The notes: generated from the sequence alone by a model not told the origin. Shown: positions 36,321-50,500, numbered from the stretch's first letter. The stretch is 64,000 nt of DNA from Candolleomyces eurysporus (GCA_027579435.1 JANBPK010000787.1:1-64000); one strand, 5' to 3'. Made by a program: numbers and translations.

Positions 36321-37735
36321 GCCAGTAGCTAGATATATACACGATTCAAGCTGTAATATTTATTGTAGGATAGCCTCTTTGAAGCCCACGGACGAGCTTC
36401 GACCTCGAAAACAGGTATCTTGAGTGTTGTGTAGCGTCGAAGACCTGGCGAGAAAGGTGAAGAAGGATTTTCTTCCCAACATTACACTGGAACAAGTTGA
36501 CGCCGCGGCGCTAAGGGTGCGGAGAAAGGGCGAAAACATCCCTGTCGTGCACTCTTTCGCCTAACCTCATATGTTCAAGGCCTACATCCAATATCTACAA
36601 CTGGGACATGAAGCTCATATTAAACAATGTTTCTCATAGTAGACAATTATCGGGTGTCCGCTCGGCTCATGGGAGAATGGGGTGAAATATCTTTGGCCTT
36701 GGGACCAATAAATTGCCAAATACATGTCGAGCACGCGTTTGGCGAGTAAATTGACGTGAGGCAGTCATGAGCCGAAGAGCTGTTCGCCAGTGAACGAGAG
36801 TCACTTTGCACCGGAATTAGAAAACAGGCTTCCTTTCATGGAAACACCAAAAAGCCAAGACATTTGACGTTTGACGATTGTGAATAGATATGGGTATAAA
36901 TAGTGGGACGCTGATAATCGCGTTCATNCCCCCTCTTTTTCCCCTTCCCCCATCATCTCCCTTCATTCCGATGGAGCATATACGCCATCCCATTCAGTCT
37001 TTATATGCTCACCGCCCATCATGCATCATCCTCTGCGGGCGGCATATGCCTTAGGCTCCGGACCTCACTTTCCCCGCACTGAATTGCTCGTACGCGCACC
37101 TCATAACGATTCACTTGCCGAAAGCACTCGCCTGCCCTTTGTGATTTGACGTCGTCATTGACGTCGCCACAAGCTCGTGTTCTAGGGCACTTTGATGGCG
37201 CGAAAATGGGTTCTATGCGCGCAGGCTTCCGTCTTGCGCGTCCCTGGAGTAGCCATAAGCTTCTGCTATGGAGAACCGTATCGCCCTTTTCTTCCCCATG
37301 AGTAAGAGCTACTGATTCGAGCTGAAGACGATCGCGCGAGGCACTGCCAGATTTAGCGCCCCTATCGCTAAGGGGAAAAAAGGGGGAGATAGTTGTGGTC
37401 AGATTTCATATCGCGTAAGTGCAGACAATACATTCGAGCTAATGCGAAGGTACTGACCTTTAAGCTTTAATACTAGTATCCGTCCCGGGAAAGCAGACTC
37501 GGACGAGGCTCGGCAACAGCCGATTGTGTGGGAATTTACCCGAAATAGTGCAACATAATTGCAGAATAAATCGTACACGTGTTGAGCATCCGACCACCAC
37601 GACGAGGGTGCGAGGACGTCGTCCAGCACAGTATTGGCCAGCAAGAGCTTCCCGGTACGTAGTCGAGCTAATTGACGCGTAGGGACCCTTCTTACCGACA
37701 GCCAGGCCCTGTTAATCTGAGTGCAGGGGCACGTC
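36321..37735. other. Intergenic and promoter region
   Basis: No supported gene. Pyrimidine-rich tracts at 36930-36970 and 37270-37290 and the leader just before 37736 are consistent with the promoter and 5' leader of the following large gene. A minus-strand frame at 37399-38004 overlaps its first exon and is taken as a shadow. Confidence 0.45.
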
Positions 37736-40700
37736 ATGCCCTCCTTTCTCACCAAAGTTTTCGGACGTAAAAAGGACGGCGGCGACGAATCTCCAGGGTC
37801 CCGGTCGAACAACGGGGAGCTCCTCGATGGCAAATTCGAAGATGTCTCCCCGACCATCTCTCCGAGCGTAGCCAACTTCCCGGAATTGCAAACAAATGGC
37901 AGTCCTCGTGGACGGGGCACGGAGAGGACCCACTCAGACTCGCGCCTGCGCACTTTCTTTAGGTCCAGATCGCGTCCTGCCTCGCCTACGCGACAACACA
38001 GCAAGGCGGACGAACTTCCAACTCTCTCACTCAGCCNTTTTTTCTCAAGATGCCCCCGCCTTCGATGATTCCCAACTTCTATTGACCGACAAAGCGATCG
38101 GAGAGCGCAGGTTGACGCCGGTCGAAGCCGTCGGTCTCGTCAAAGCATGTTCTCAAGCTATCAACAACCGAGGTTTGTTTTCCGAACGCTTCATATTGCG
38201 TCGACTGACAGCGTTCTTCAGGTATTGAAACCCTTGGAATTATGAACCCCCATTGGTACTCTGCATCTCCCGACGTCCAACGTCGTCTCATCTCCTTGTT
38301 CATCCACTCCTTGACGGCAAAGAGCCCCTTAACTGGACTCCCCTCCTTTACATCTGAAATCAACGACACTCGATCCCCACACGACGTAGCAGCCGTTTTG
38401 CGTTGGGGATTACGCCACATTCAACTTCAAGGCAATGGCCTTGGTCGCAATGAAGATTGGTACCGAAGCTTCTTTGATGAGGAACGCAAGGCAGAGTATC
38501 CTCCGAAAGCGTTTACACAAACTCTGGCTCCCCTAATCCCCTCGGAACACCTTGAGCTGCTTCAGGAGGTGTTGGAAATCTTCTCGAGCTTGGCTGCCCA
38601 TGCGGAGACCAACAGTACATCCGGCAGCAAACTCTCAAAGGTCTTTGGACTGTGGCTGCTCAATGCACATCGCGTGGAATCGAAGGACGACTGGCGGAGC
38701 TTCTACGAGAGGTGGGAGGTGGCCGGACGCCAGTTGGAGCACGTCTTCTTCGCTCGCATTCGGTGAGTCTCCATCAATTTCTCATTTGGATGACTCTAAT
38801 TATTACGGTAGGGACGAGGCGGTGGAGAATCGGGTGCCGACTCGCTTGATAAACATTGTTCGCAGATATCCCTTTTATGAAGATACCAACTCCCCCACCA
38901 CTGATCTTCGGCTCCTCCCTCGGTCCGGACTCACTACACGTGTTCACGATGCCCTCCTCGTGCGGCTCGAGACCGAACTACCCAGCACCAGGTTCCGGCC
39001 CAAATCCAAGGTCCATCCACTCCGGCTCATCGCAGAAGCGCTGTCGACCGCGATCGACGACACTGAATATTCAGGACTGTGGAAGAAGATCGTCGATGTG
39101 TCAAAGACCGAAGGGACCGGAACTCCACTCTCGCGAATCTTCTCCGAAGAAACCATCCGCTTCCTCTCCCTCCTGCCATACGACGGCGCGGGTGACGACA
39201 AATCACCAGCGTTAAGCCTTCTCCCCCTCACCCCCTCGTCTCCCAGAGCCAAAAGACTGTCATTCTCTCTATCGGAGTTCACGGACGAGATCAAGAGGAC
39301 TAATTCCACCCAGAGCAAGTTAACTGCTGCTAGTCCCAGTCCGCTTTCTCCCCTTACCTCCGATGCCGACTGGTCGCTCTTCGCTACGTCAGGTTTTGGG
39401 AACAGTCCGACACTTACACCACTCACATCAGCCTTGTTTAGTACTACAAGTGATGTAGAGCGCACATCGCCACCATCGAGGAAACCCAGTGCGCACAGCA
39501 AACACTCTGCTAGTGGCGCACCAAGGAAGAGTGTCGAATTCTCCCCAGCTATCCCTTCCGACGATTCCAAGTCGAGCGAATACCCTTCGAAGATCGAACT
39601 CGTGCAAATCGTCCAACTCGACGAAGCCTTCATCGATTTCTGGAGTGATACTTTGCTCGATCCCATTGCATCCGATTGGCCTGCCTTTGTGGTGTGCAGG
39701 GTCAAATCTTCGCTCGTACCTGAACTCAAGTTCTCGCCTGCTGAAGGACAGGAGAAGACGCTTCAGTGGTTGGTGCTTGAGCAGGGATACACGATCAAGG
39801 CACCCCCTCCTCCTTCAGTTCCTGAATCAGCTACTTCAGCTACCGCCGAAAATATCGAGCGTCCAAGCTCACCACAGTCTGTGGGCAAGAAGCGGTTCTC
39901 GTTCTGGTCCCCATCTCGAACGGGCTCGTTCGCAAGTTCCATTGGGTCCACGTCGAAGAAGACCGGCAAGAAGTCTAGCGCGTATGAAAGAGGTCAGAGG
40001 GTTAGTGAGATGGGCGAGGTCGTGGAGGAATCAGCGAGTGCCGGTGGAGCTCCATTAACTTCGACTAGGAGTGCGGCGAGTACGATTGGTGGTGGACGAA
40101 CGAGGAAGTTCAGGACTCCGGCTGCTGAGGATGTGGTTAGGGTTAGGATTCCGTCGCCACGGCGCAAGTCTGTGGACGTCAAGTCTCTTGATGCGACCGT
40201 TGCTTCGAAGAAGTCCACTGAATCACCCGCAGAGGGTACGAGTGGTGCTGCTGTTGCGGTAGTTGCTGTTGCTCCGAAGGAGGAGGACAAGGCTGTCGTT
40301 CAAGCACCTGTCGCAGAGAAATCTGAGGAGACAAAGCCCATCGTCGAAGAGAAGGAGAAGGTCGAGGAGAAGAGCGCTGCTCCTGCCGAGGACATCCCAG
40401 TCTCTGTTACCACGAAGGAAGGCGAGGTTACTGCTGCTACTGAAGAGAAGAAACCAGTCGAGGAGCCTGCCCCAGTCGCCCAAACTCTTGAGGCTGCCCC
40501 AGCTGACGAGGAGAAAGCCAAAGCTGAAGCGGAGCAAGACACCTCTCGCGCTCTCCCTGTCGAGGACGTCCCCGCTGTCGTTGAAGAAGCCAAACCGCCT
40601 GCTCCCGAGACTCAACCCGCCCCGGTCGTAGAAGAGAAGAAGCCTGTCCCAGTTGAAGAGAAGATAGAGCCTGTTGTCGAGGAGAAGAGTGAGCCAGTCG

Positions 40701-43700
40701 TCGAGAAAGCAGCCAAGCCCGCCGAGCTTACCCCTACCGCAGCTAAAGAACCTACCAATGGGTCCGTATCGGCATCGGAAAAGGCAAAGGAGAAGGAGAA
40801 AGAGAAGACCATTGCCTCTCCAGAGCCCGCATCTGTCATTCCTAAAGGCGCTGTGAAGAGTCTTTTGGCTAGGTTCCAGGGGAAGAAGGATAAGAAGGAG
40901 AAGGAGAAGGCCGTCCCATCTCCAGTGCCTGTCGAGAAGAAGACTGTTGCACCAACACCAGTCCCGGTGAAGGAGGCGAAGGGGGTCGAGGAGGCTTCTA
41001 CAAGTGCCGCCGGCTCCACTGCTGCAGCAGTCGTCGCTGCTGGTGTGGTCGCTGGCGTTGCTGCTGGTGTGGCTGCCGTTACAGCGAAGAAGGCGGAGAA
41101 GAAGGAAGAGGTGGTGGAGAAGGCTGCTCCTGCAGCGGAGGCTGCGACTGAGCCAACTCCCGTGGTTGAGGAGACAAAGCCAGCGGAAGAGCCGACGAAA
41201 CCAGCTGAAGTGCGGGAAGAAGAGACGAAGCTAGTCGAGGTGGAGGAGAAGGAGCCAGTTGCAGTCGCGGAGCCAACCACTGAAGATATTCCCGTCCTCG
41301 AGGTGGAGGAGATTACCGCTCGCGAAGTCCCAGCCGCNGAGGAACCAGTCGAAGTGGCAAAGGAGGAGAGTGCGCCTGCCGAGGAGACCACAGTCGCTGC
41401 CGAAGCCCCAGCTGAAGTCGAGGTCNCACCCGCTGCCGTCGAGGATCACGTCGTGCCTATCGAGGAGGCTACACCTGCTCCTAAAGAAGGTGAAACTGTT
41501 GTCGAAGCCACCCCTGAAGCTGAAGCCGAAGTACCTGCAGCCNTTGCCGAGGACGTCGTCGCNCCCGTTCCTGAAGCTGTTGGCGAGANGGAGATCAGCG
41601 TCTCACCTGCTGCTGCTGAGGAGGCCAGTGAACCAACACCTACAGTCGTNGTCAAGGATGAAGAACCGATTGAAGAGGCAAAGCCTGCTGCTGAGAGTGT
41701 CATCGTTGAGGAGAAGGAAACATCAGCTCCAGCTGAAGAGTCCGCTGCTACTGCTGAGGAAGCTACCGCTCCCGTCGTTCCTCCTACTGAGGGTGAGAGT
41801 ACTGTCTTTTCCTCTGATAGACAAGAGTCTGACGTTGTCTTATCAGCCGTTGCCATCGAGGAACCTGCAGCGCTCGCTGTTGTCGAAGAAGAGGTAACCG
41901 CTGTTCCTGTCGAAGCAGAGGCTCCAAGTCAGGAGGTTCCTGAAGGCGCTGTCGAAACACCTGATGACGACAGTGANATTCCAGTTGCTGAAGAGGCTCC
42001 CAAAGCCGACGTTGAAGACAAGGGAGCCGCAGTCGTCGAGTCTACATCAGCANCCTCTGAAGCCGAAGTTCCTGCTGAGGTCGAGACGAAGGAAGAACCA
42101 ACAGAAGCTGAAGCCCCTGAAGATGCACCGGCCCAAGATCGAGATGTCGCGACCGCTGTCCTGGCTACGATTCCAGTAGTGGAGGAGCCTGAAGAGAAAG
42201 TGGAAGCGTTGATCGAACCTGCTGCAGAGACAGTGTCAGTTGCCGGTGAGGGCACGGAGAGCTCAACGGAAGCCAAAGAAGTGGTCGATANCGTTGAAAT
42301 CACGGCTGCTCAGAACGGTTCAGCACCCNCTGTTTCATTGGATACCCCCGTACTTGATACCCAAGATCGTTCTGTCCCCGAAGCCCACGCTGAGGTTGAG
42401 GACGCCACCAAGCAAGATCAGCCTGAAGGTGGTCATTCCTCGTAGTATTTCTTACATTCATCTAATATTGCTTTCTATCTCTCCTTTCTTTTCTAATAGC
42501 TACTACGGATCCGCTCGTTGAATCACATACTGTTGCCAATCCTGATAATCAACCGCCTCCTGACGCCGACGCAACCAAGGTTAATTCATTCTAAAAATAT
42601 GCCATCAGTCAAGCTAACGCTTTACTTAGGAACCCTTGGCAGATNCAACNAGCGCTGCGGAACGGGAAGGTCTGTTTTCCACGTTTCGTTTCATTATGTA
42701 CACGTTGATTCATTAATTTCTAGCCGAAGAGCCTCAAGGCAGTGAAACAATCCAGNAGACTGCGGAGTCTGGCATCGAGGCTGAGCCAACNGGTGAGTGC
42801 ATTGCCCTCGAAGATGCAACCTGTNTTGAATCGCTTTGCATAGACAAGGATGGGGTGGATGAGATCAAAGCAACCAGTNCAGAGCCTCATGTTGTCCCGG
42901 CAACCGAGGAGCCGATCATTGAAGCGCCCACNGGATCGGGAGATGAGATCGTGACAGTTGACGGTGGCACTGGTAAGAATCAATTCCTCCTCTCGAACGN
43001 GCNCAGCTCATGAATNANNAGACGANATANGCCAACTCGCTGAGGTTTCCGAGGCTCCTATTCAGGACGATTCAGAGGTCNGAGAAGAACCTGCTCCAGT
43101 AGAAGANGATTCTGTCGAAACAGAAGAGACCCATGCTCCTGAACCTCTGAGCAGGCTCGACNCTGTTGCTNTTGCTTCTGATGACGCCGATCTGCCAGCA
43201 AACGACGACACAGCNCCTAAAGCTTCAGACANCGAGGCGGTGGTCNGTACTGCAGCGAAGGAGTTGACNCCNNCNCCCGAAGAAACNACGGTGGAAGCAG
43301 GAAGCACTCTCGAAGCTGAAGAGTCCACTCTGGTATCACAGCCCCAAGAGGANNNNNNNNNNNNNNNNNNNNNNNNNNNNNNNNNNNNNNNNNNNNNNNN
43401 NNNNNNNNNNNNNNNNNNNNNNNNNNNNNNNNNNNNNNNNNNNNNNNNNNNNNNNNNNNNNNNNNNNNNNNNNNNNNNNNNNNNNNNNNNNNNNNNNNNN
43501 NNNNNNNNNNNNNNNNNNNNNNNNNNNNNNNNNNNNNNNNNNNNNNNNNNNNNNNNNNNNNNNNNNNNNNNNNNNNNNNNNNNNNNNNNNNNNNNNNNNN
43601 NNNNNNNNNNNNNNNNNNNNNNNNNNNNNNNNNNNNNNNNNNNNNNNNNNNNNNNNNNNNNNNNNNNNNNNNAGAAAGAGACGNGGACGAGNTGGAAGAG

Positions 43701-46700
43701 GNTGCTCNAGAGNNAGTGNTCGAGGCTNAAGATGGCTCCACGNCAATCCCTGCTGGTGCACAAGATGAAGCTCCCGAGAAGGATGACNTCTCTCCNGANT
43801 CGGTANCACTGGAGGATGTGAAGTCGGTTGACCATTCGACAACNTCTNCTCAATCTGGCGATGCTGAAGTCGGGGAAAACACGAACGCAGAGGTTCAGGA
43901 GACGGAATNGGAAGNATCCAGGGATCTTGGCACAGNTGAAGATTCCAGCAGCNCGGACGTGGTCGTAGAGACGACAGAAGANGTTGTCGTTGAGGAGGCT
44001 AGCGAANCGCAACCGTCAGGGGAACAGAACTTTGGCGAGAGCAGCACGATTTCGCAGGAGGCTGCCATCGATGTGCCGACTGTCGAAGATGCTCCTATTA
44101 CCACAGCTGAGCCTCGTGGGGCTGACAAGGAAAGAGACCACAAACTAGAAGAAGAGGTCGAAGGCGCTCCATTCGAGAAAGGCCCTAGTCAAGCAGAAGA
44201 AGGCACTCCAGAGCAGGAAACTCGAGTCGACGGAGAGGAGAATGCAGCGTCGGACGCACCCGTGGGGGATGAAGTTATTGCTAGTGATGACTCGAAACTC
44301 GACCAGTCGACCGAAGAGCAGCAAGCACCAACNGAAGAAACCACNTTCCAGGTTCCCCTTGAAGTTGAATCCGTCCAGAAAGAAGCCGAGCCAGNGGTTG
44401 AACCATCTCAAGCTGCGCACTCNGTCGCNCTTGAATCANCTCTTCCGGTTGNNNAGACCGCACCGACTGCAGAGGCCAGTCCAACACTTCAGATCGAAGA
44501 ACCCTCNCTAGATGACGAAGCCNTGAAGCAAGAAGAACCTGCAGTTATCNACGAATCTGACGCCTCCAGCNTCCTCTCCAGCGTCCCTCACTTAGAGCNN
44601 CTCAATACCAAGGATGACGACCCCTCCAACGAGCTTGTCGAGCTCCCGGCAGTTCCCCTCGCAGAGGCTCCGGTCTTTACTAGCGCCTCAGCTTCCGCAC
44701 ACGCTCGAGTTCCCGTAGCTGACCTTAGTGATGATTCTTCGGATNCCCATCCCGCCCACGCAAAGCATTCGNCAGTCGAGGACCTACCNGCCGCGNTTGA
44801 NCACACGCTAGAAGTCGGTTCTACCCCATCTGCGGAAGCATTGCTGGATGCTGTCCAAGGTCATGGTCGAGCTNCAATAGAGGCTTCACCTGCGGGTGAC
44901 NCTTCNAACGAAAATGCAGGGCTTCAAGCCATTCCAGTGATCCATACCGAAGACGCTCCTGATGACGAAACAAAACGNGTCCCTGCCCCTCTGGACCTCC
45001 GGCTCGCGGAGACATTGTCTGTAGCTCAAGATCTGCCCTCCGCTATTGAACAGGCCGCCGTGGCAGGNTTGACACCGGAAGCGTTGCTGGACGCCGTCCA
45101 AGCCACACTTTCTGCCACCGTTTTCGCGCCTGAACCTGCTGCTNCAACCATTACAGCCCAAGATGAAGACGAGAAAGACNAGCAGGNCATTGAAGCACCT
45201 TCAGTACCTATCCTCAATGGAAATGGGCATCANCACGCCCCAGGCTCGGTAATCGCTCCTGAAACTGGACAATCGAAGGAACCCCACTCGGGTGAGTAAT
45301 ATTGGCATATGATCAACACAACCTTGACNTTTCCCTCAAATTATAGCCACGACCACTGCTGAAGAACCCACTCAACCCACAACGGCGACTGAACATGAGA
45401 AACCAACCGAATCTACTTCCCTGGCCGCGGAGGAGCTAGCACCGCCTGTCGAGGTCCAGGATGCCGCAACCCCCATCGCTGAAGAGAAGACGGCCATATC
45501 TACATCCGTACTGCCAGACACGACTCCAGCAACGGAAGAGGACACCACCGCTCAGGATGCTCTTGCTANCTCTGAACGAGAGGAGAANGCAACTATNGCC
45601 CCCGAGGCTGCATCNGCGACGACTGAGGAACCTGCACCAAGACAGCCTCTCGAGCTGAACGACGATTCCAACGCGACAGGCGAGGAGCCCCAGCAAACGG
45701 TGGCTCCCGGTCTGGAAAATCCCAATCCTGCAGCTGAGGCGGCCTCTACCGTAGACGAACAGGATGGCACGGTTGGTACTGTCGAAGAATCACAACCAGC
45801 TGTTCATAGCGAAGCTTCCGCTGCAGAAGCTGAAGGAACTGCGGCCGTCGTCGCTGAAAAGGAATTCTCGGATGTTGGTATCGAGGTCCTTTCTCCCGCT
45901 GAAGAGCCGACACACATATCCGCTGAGGACGGCGAGGACGCTCCTGCAACGGTGGGAGAAGACAAGCCCAACGCTCCAAGTGAACCAGTACCTCCGACAA
46001 CTGAAGAGACGCTCGCGGTTTCTGAAGGAAAGGAAGGTGACACCGCTGTCGCATCAGAGAAGCCTACCGTTGTTGACGAAGATTTGCCCACTACGTTGGA
46101 TGACCGCCCAGCTATGGAAGAAGCTGAAGTTGCTACGGCGGTTGTTGAAGAGCCCACTGTTGAGGAGAGGAAGGACGTTCTTGCCATCGTTGAGCCCGAT
46201 GTTGTTCAATTGGAGACAGTATCACCCACCGCCCCTGAAGAAGCATCCTCTCCAGGCAAGTCGAGCTCACCGGCCGTGGACGAGAAGGAGGAAGTCACCG
46301 CAACAGTCACTGAGGAGAAATTTTCTGTCACGGAAGCCGAGCCGGAGGCTACCCTGAAGACTGAGGACGAACCGCTTCCCACAGCCGAAGAATCAATTCC
46401 GACCATCGAAAGCAAGGACGCCGTTGCCCTTCCTGAACCAGAGGCGGAGGAGGTAAATGTTATCCAGGAGGACGCTCCTGCCCCAGTCGTCGAATCAGAA
46501 ACGGATGTGGCCGACACCGTCTCCGAACCGGAAGATAGAGTGAAGATCGAGGACGAATCCCTTTTCTCAGCAGGGAAGCCGGATGAAAGCAAGGAGCCCG
46601 TTGCTCTTCTCAGATCGGAGGGGAAGGAAGATGTCGCCGAGGATGCACCCTCCACCTCCGTTGTAGTGGATGAAGAAGATAAGGAGACTAGTGCTGCTGT

Positions 46701-46815
46701 CTCTGAACCGGTCATTGAGGGGAAGGATGCTGTCGTGGAAGATGAAGAGAAGGTGAAAGCGACTACAGGGACTGCTGAAGACGTGGCGTCCTCGATTGCT
46801 GGCACCGATGCCTAA
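37736..46815 (+). CDS. Giant Msb1/Mug8 (DUF1708) domain protein with a long Ala/Glu/Val-rich tail
   Basis: About 2,850 residues. The N-terminus (MPSFLTKVFGRKK, then LLDGKFEDVSPTISPS) and the helical region at 38050-39200 (TPVEAVGLVKACSQAINNRG, LGIMNPHWYSASPDVQRRLI, WYRSFFDEERKAEYPPKAF, KLSKVFGLWLLNAHRV) match the Msb1/Mug8 family. That family's RhoGAP-like members act in polarised growth with Rho/Cdc42 signalling. From about 40240 the protein is a low-complexity run of Ala, Glu, Val, Pro and Lys through to the stop at 46815. Introns include 38173-38221, 38763-38811, 42429-42498, several of about 50 nt between 42590 and 43000, and 45292-45346. The N at 38037 beside a T run must be dropped to keep frame, and exon 1 then has the right phase. 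A 320-N gap lies inside the gene. Confidence 0.85.
43353..43672. other. Assembly gap (320 N) inside the Msb1/Mug8-domain gene
   Basis: A continuous run of 320 N sits within the repetitive acidic tail. Reading frames on both sides have the same composition, so the gap is probably a repeat-collapse or scaffolding gap within one gene. Its true length is unknown. Confidence 0.95.
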
Positions 46816-47546
46816 TCGAAATCCCTGCATCATTTAGGTGAGTTCTCATGCTTTCATTTTGTTTTGGTATTAGCTAACATCCCGCCAGTACCCACATTAA
46901 TTTGCCTGTTTCATTTCCCCACACTCATTGGAGGATTTCACCCTTTGTATATCCCATGCACGAGCAAGATACCCACCCCTTGGTCTCGTTATACTTTTAC
47001 TTTTATGACTATTTCACGACTTTCACGATCGAAGCTTGTGCGAGACTGCTACTAGCCTCCCCATTTCTATCTACATCTCCATCTCATCTCACCCTAACTA
47101 TGCTCACTTCTTGATTATTCTGTAACCTCCCTGCTCTATTTGTTGTACGCCTTATTCACACTTTCGGATCCATGTACACACTTGCTATTGCTTTGTATTA
47201 TGGCCTTGTTGTTCTACTATTATCGCTACTGCAGTCTGCTGCTTCGTTCGCCCTCGGCATTTGCTACTTCCAGGAGGGCTCATTCCCGATCATCCTACTA
47301 CTCATTCTTATTCTTTGTATCGTTACCACTTAGCTTCATCCACATGTTGTTGATTCTACTATACATTTTCTCGTTTTCATTTCGCGATATCATATACACA
47401 GTGGCATTTTCGTAAATCGGTCATTCGGTAAGAGCGCGTCCCGTAAATCGTCGCAAAGCAATCCGTCCACACGTGTTTTTTTTCAGCTCAAGAAAGTCGT
47501 GAAAGGAAACGAAGCAGAGAAATCGTCTATCTATAAGGTCGAGCGT
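46816..47546. other. Convergent 3' ends
   Basis: The plus-strand Msb1/Mug8 gene and the minus-strand phosphorylase gene end towards each other here. The first half is strongly T-rich. A possible 3'-UTR intron follows the Msb1/Mug8 stop (GTGAGTTCTC at about 46840, acceptor CAG at about 46888). I see no gene. Confidence 0.45.
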
Positions 47547-50500
47547 TTACGTTGCCTTCTTCGGCGCCTCGACGGGGGTGGGCTCGATATTCCAGAAACT
47601 CTCGGCGTACTCGAGGATGGCGCGATCTGAGCTGAACTTGCCCATCTGTTAGAACCATAGTTAGTAATCAGCTTGGAACGTTCGGCGGTATGTCAACTGA
47701 CGTTAGCAGTGGTCTTGATCGACTTCTTGACCCACTCATCCTGATCTTGGTAGGCTTCGTCGACCATAGCGAGTGCGGCGATGTCTATGATAAACCACGT
47801 CAGTATGCAAGCAAGATGGATGGACGGTTTGACGCACAGGAATCGAAATCGTCGCTGAGCAAGTAGTAGTCTGTTTGCCTGATAGTATTCAAGAGCCTAG
47901 AATAAGGCAAGTAGCATGAGATTAGCAACGGCGTCTAAGGATATGGCTGTAAGATGACTTACGGCTCATAGATCTCGGCATCACCGAACAGACCGGCGGA
48001 AACCTGTTCAATCACACGAGCCAACCCAGGGCACTTCTCCTCGAGGGGGACAGGGTGGTAGATGTGCTGGTATCGGAGGTCCTCGACAGCGCTATAGAGG
48101 ATTACAGGTCAGGGCGGAGGAACTCGAGCGAAGAGGAACGTCTCTGCAGAACTCACGGAGTCAAGTGACCGAAGAAGACTAGGAAGACATTCATTAGAAT
48201 GATGCCTCACAACAGAAGGAACGATGATACTTACAGACGTTGCTCTCGCCAACCTCCTCGGCAATCTCAATGTTGGCACCGTCAACGGTACCCAACAACA
48301 AACCTCCGTTCAAGCAGAACTTCATGTTCGAAGTACCCGAAGCCTCGGTACCAGCAGTCGAGATATGCTGACTGATATCAGAGGCAGGGATCAAGACTTC
48401 GGCGAGAGAGACAGAGTAATCTGGAAGGAAGTAGAGTTGAAGGTAATCCTTGGTGTCTGGGTCCGTGTTGATCTTGCGGGCGACATTGACGATCAGGCGG
48501 ATGGTCTAATCAAATCGCCGGATCAGCGTTGTGCAGACCCAAAGAAGTGGAGAGAGGACATACCAATTTCGCGATGTAGTCTAGCAACATAAAGAAATGA
48601 GAACTCAATTCCTTCTTTGAAGTAGATGGACTAGGGCTTACAAGCAGGAGCAGCCTTTCCAGCGAAGAAGACGACACGGGGGTTGACCTTCTTCTTTTCC
48701 TCTGGGGTCATCGCCTTGAGGGTGAGGTACCTCTGTAAAGAGACATGAGACATGCTCGTCCTGAGGAAGCGAAACAAACGTACGTGGATGACACCCAGGA
48801 TGTTCAAGGTTTGACGCTGTACCACTATTTCAGCATCTATCGCGACAGAAAATCGAGGCTATTCCTACCTTATACTCATGCAAACGCTAGACGAGAATCC
48901 GAGTAAGCCTAGCTGAACGTAACAAGAAAGAAACGGTTCTCAGGCGTACCTTGATCTGAACGTCAAACATCGCATCTGTGCGCACAGTCAATCCAAGGGT
49001 GGTTTGCACATAGTGTGCCAACCTTTCCTTGTTCCTCTGCTTGATCGCAGCCCACTCCTTTCGGAAAGCGGCATCTTCAGCGAAAGGAACGAGGTCCTTG
49101 AGTTTGGTGAGGTCCTTGAGCCAGACGGTCTTTTCGACTTTCAAAGTCTTGGTAATCAAATCGCTAAGCTCGGGGTTGCACTGGTCGAGCCATCGGCGAG
49201 GGGTGACTTGGGGAAGGGGTCAGCCGAGTGAAGCATCAGACGGGATAATCGGAACTTACTGCCGTTAGTGACATTGGAGAACCTGAGAAGCACATTACGC
49301 CGTTAGTAACTATCTGGAGCGGATGAACATCTATCTTTTCACGTACTTGCTAACACCTTCGAAGTCGACGAAGTCCTTCAAGATGGTGGTCTTAACGAGG
49401 TCACTGTGGAGCTACGAATCGCATGATCTTTAAGCTTCGGGTGCTAAAACAGACAGAAAGGGAAGAGCCACTGACCTCGGCAACACCGTTGACCTTTCGA
49501 CTACCAACGACTGCCAGATGGGCCATACGGACTTGCTTCGGGAATCCCTCTACAACACATCATAATTCATCATTTCCGGAATGTGTCTCGGAATAGTCAT
49601 ACGCCGTACCTTCGATGAGAGACATGCGTGCCAACCTGTCCCTGTCATTAGGGTACTTGCGTTCCACGGCTAAATTCCGGCGGAAAAAGAGATCGTTAGC
49701 ATATCGGAAATTAAATGCCACGCACAAGAAAACGAGAGGATGAGAAAGTGGGAATAGCAGATACGGGGCAAAGAGGAAGAAGATGGGAGAAATGGAATGG
49801 AAAAATGCAATTACGATTACACCAACGTACCTTGAAGGAAGAACCTGAGAAAATCGATGGTTAACTACCAACATTTCAAGAACCCAGCTCCCAGAAAAGA
49901 ACGTACAAGTTCTGAAAGGAGAAAGAAGAAAATCAATCAGTATCCGGCGTCAACATACTCAAACAGGCAGCTTAGACCCAGAAAGAAGAAGACTTACTAT
50001 ATCGTAAATGATCTGCAAGTGCCTGAGTACAGAACACCACATTAGCTATCTCGTGCTTTCCCGGAATGAGGCGAAAACGGAAGCAGACGAAACGGGAATA
50101 CCGGAAGTAAAATATCTCGTGTTACATACCTTGGAAGAACGTGCTCGATCAAAGGAACGGGCCATTTCTCAAGGGCTTCCTATGGGATGATCAGACATCG
50201 AGAACCTGGGAAAGACGGATGAGACTTACGGGGAGGACGGTATGGTTAGTGTAGAAGAAGACGTTGGTGACAATTGACCAGGCTTGATCCCAGCCAAAGT
50301 CTTCTTCGTCAATGAGGATTCGCATCAGCTCGGGGATGGCGAGAGTAGGATGAGTCTATCGAAAGCAGTTAGTCAGAAAGACAGAAGAATGATACGAATG
50401 ATGTGTTTCGCACATCGTTGAGCTGGATGGCGACATAGTCGGGAAGCAGATTCAAAGGCTTTCCTTGCTGCTTGAAACGACGTATGATATCCGCCAAACT

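Noticed and set aside
40223..46833. Long minus-strand ORFs (up to ~260 codons, rich in Ser, Thr, Gly, Phe) across the Msb1/Mug8 tail
   Set aside because: They are antisense shadows caused by the Ala/Glu/Val codon bias of the plus-strand frame and have no start context, introns or domain.
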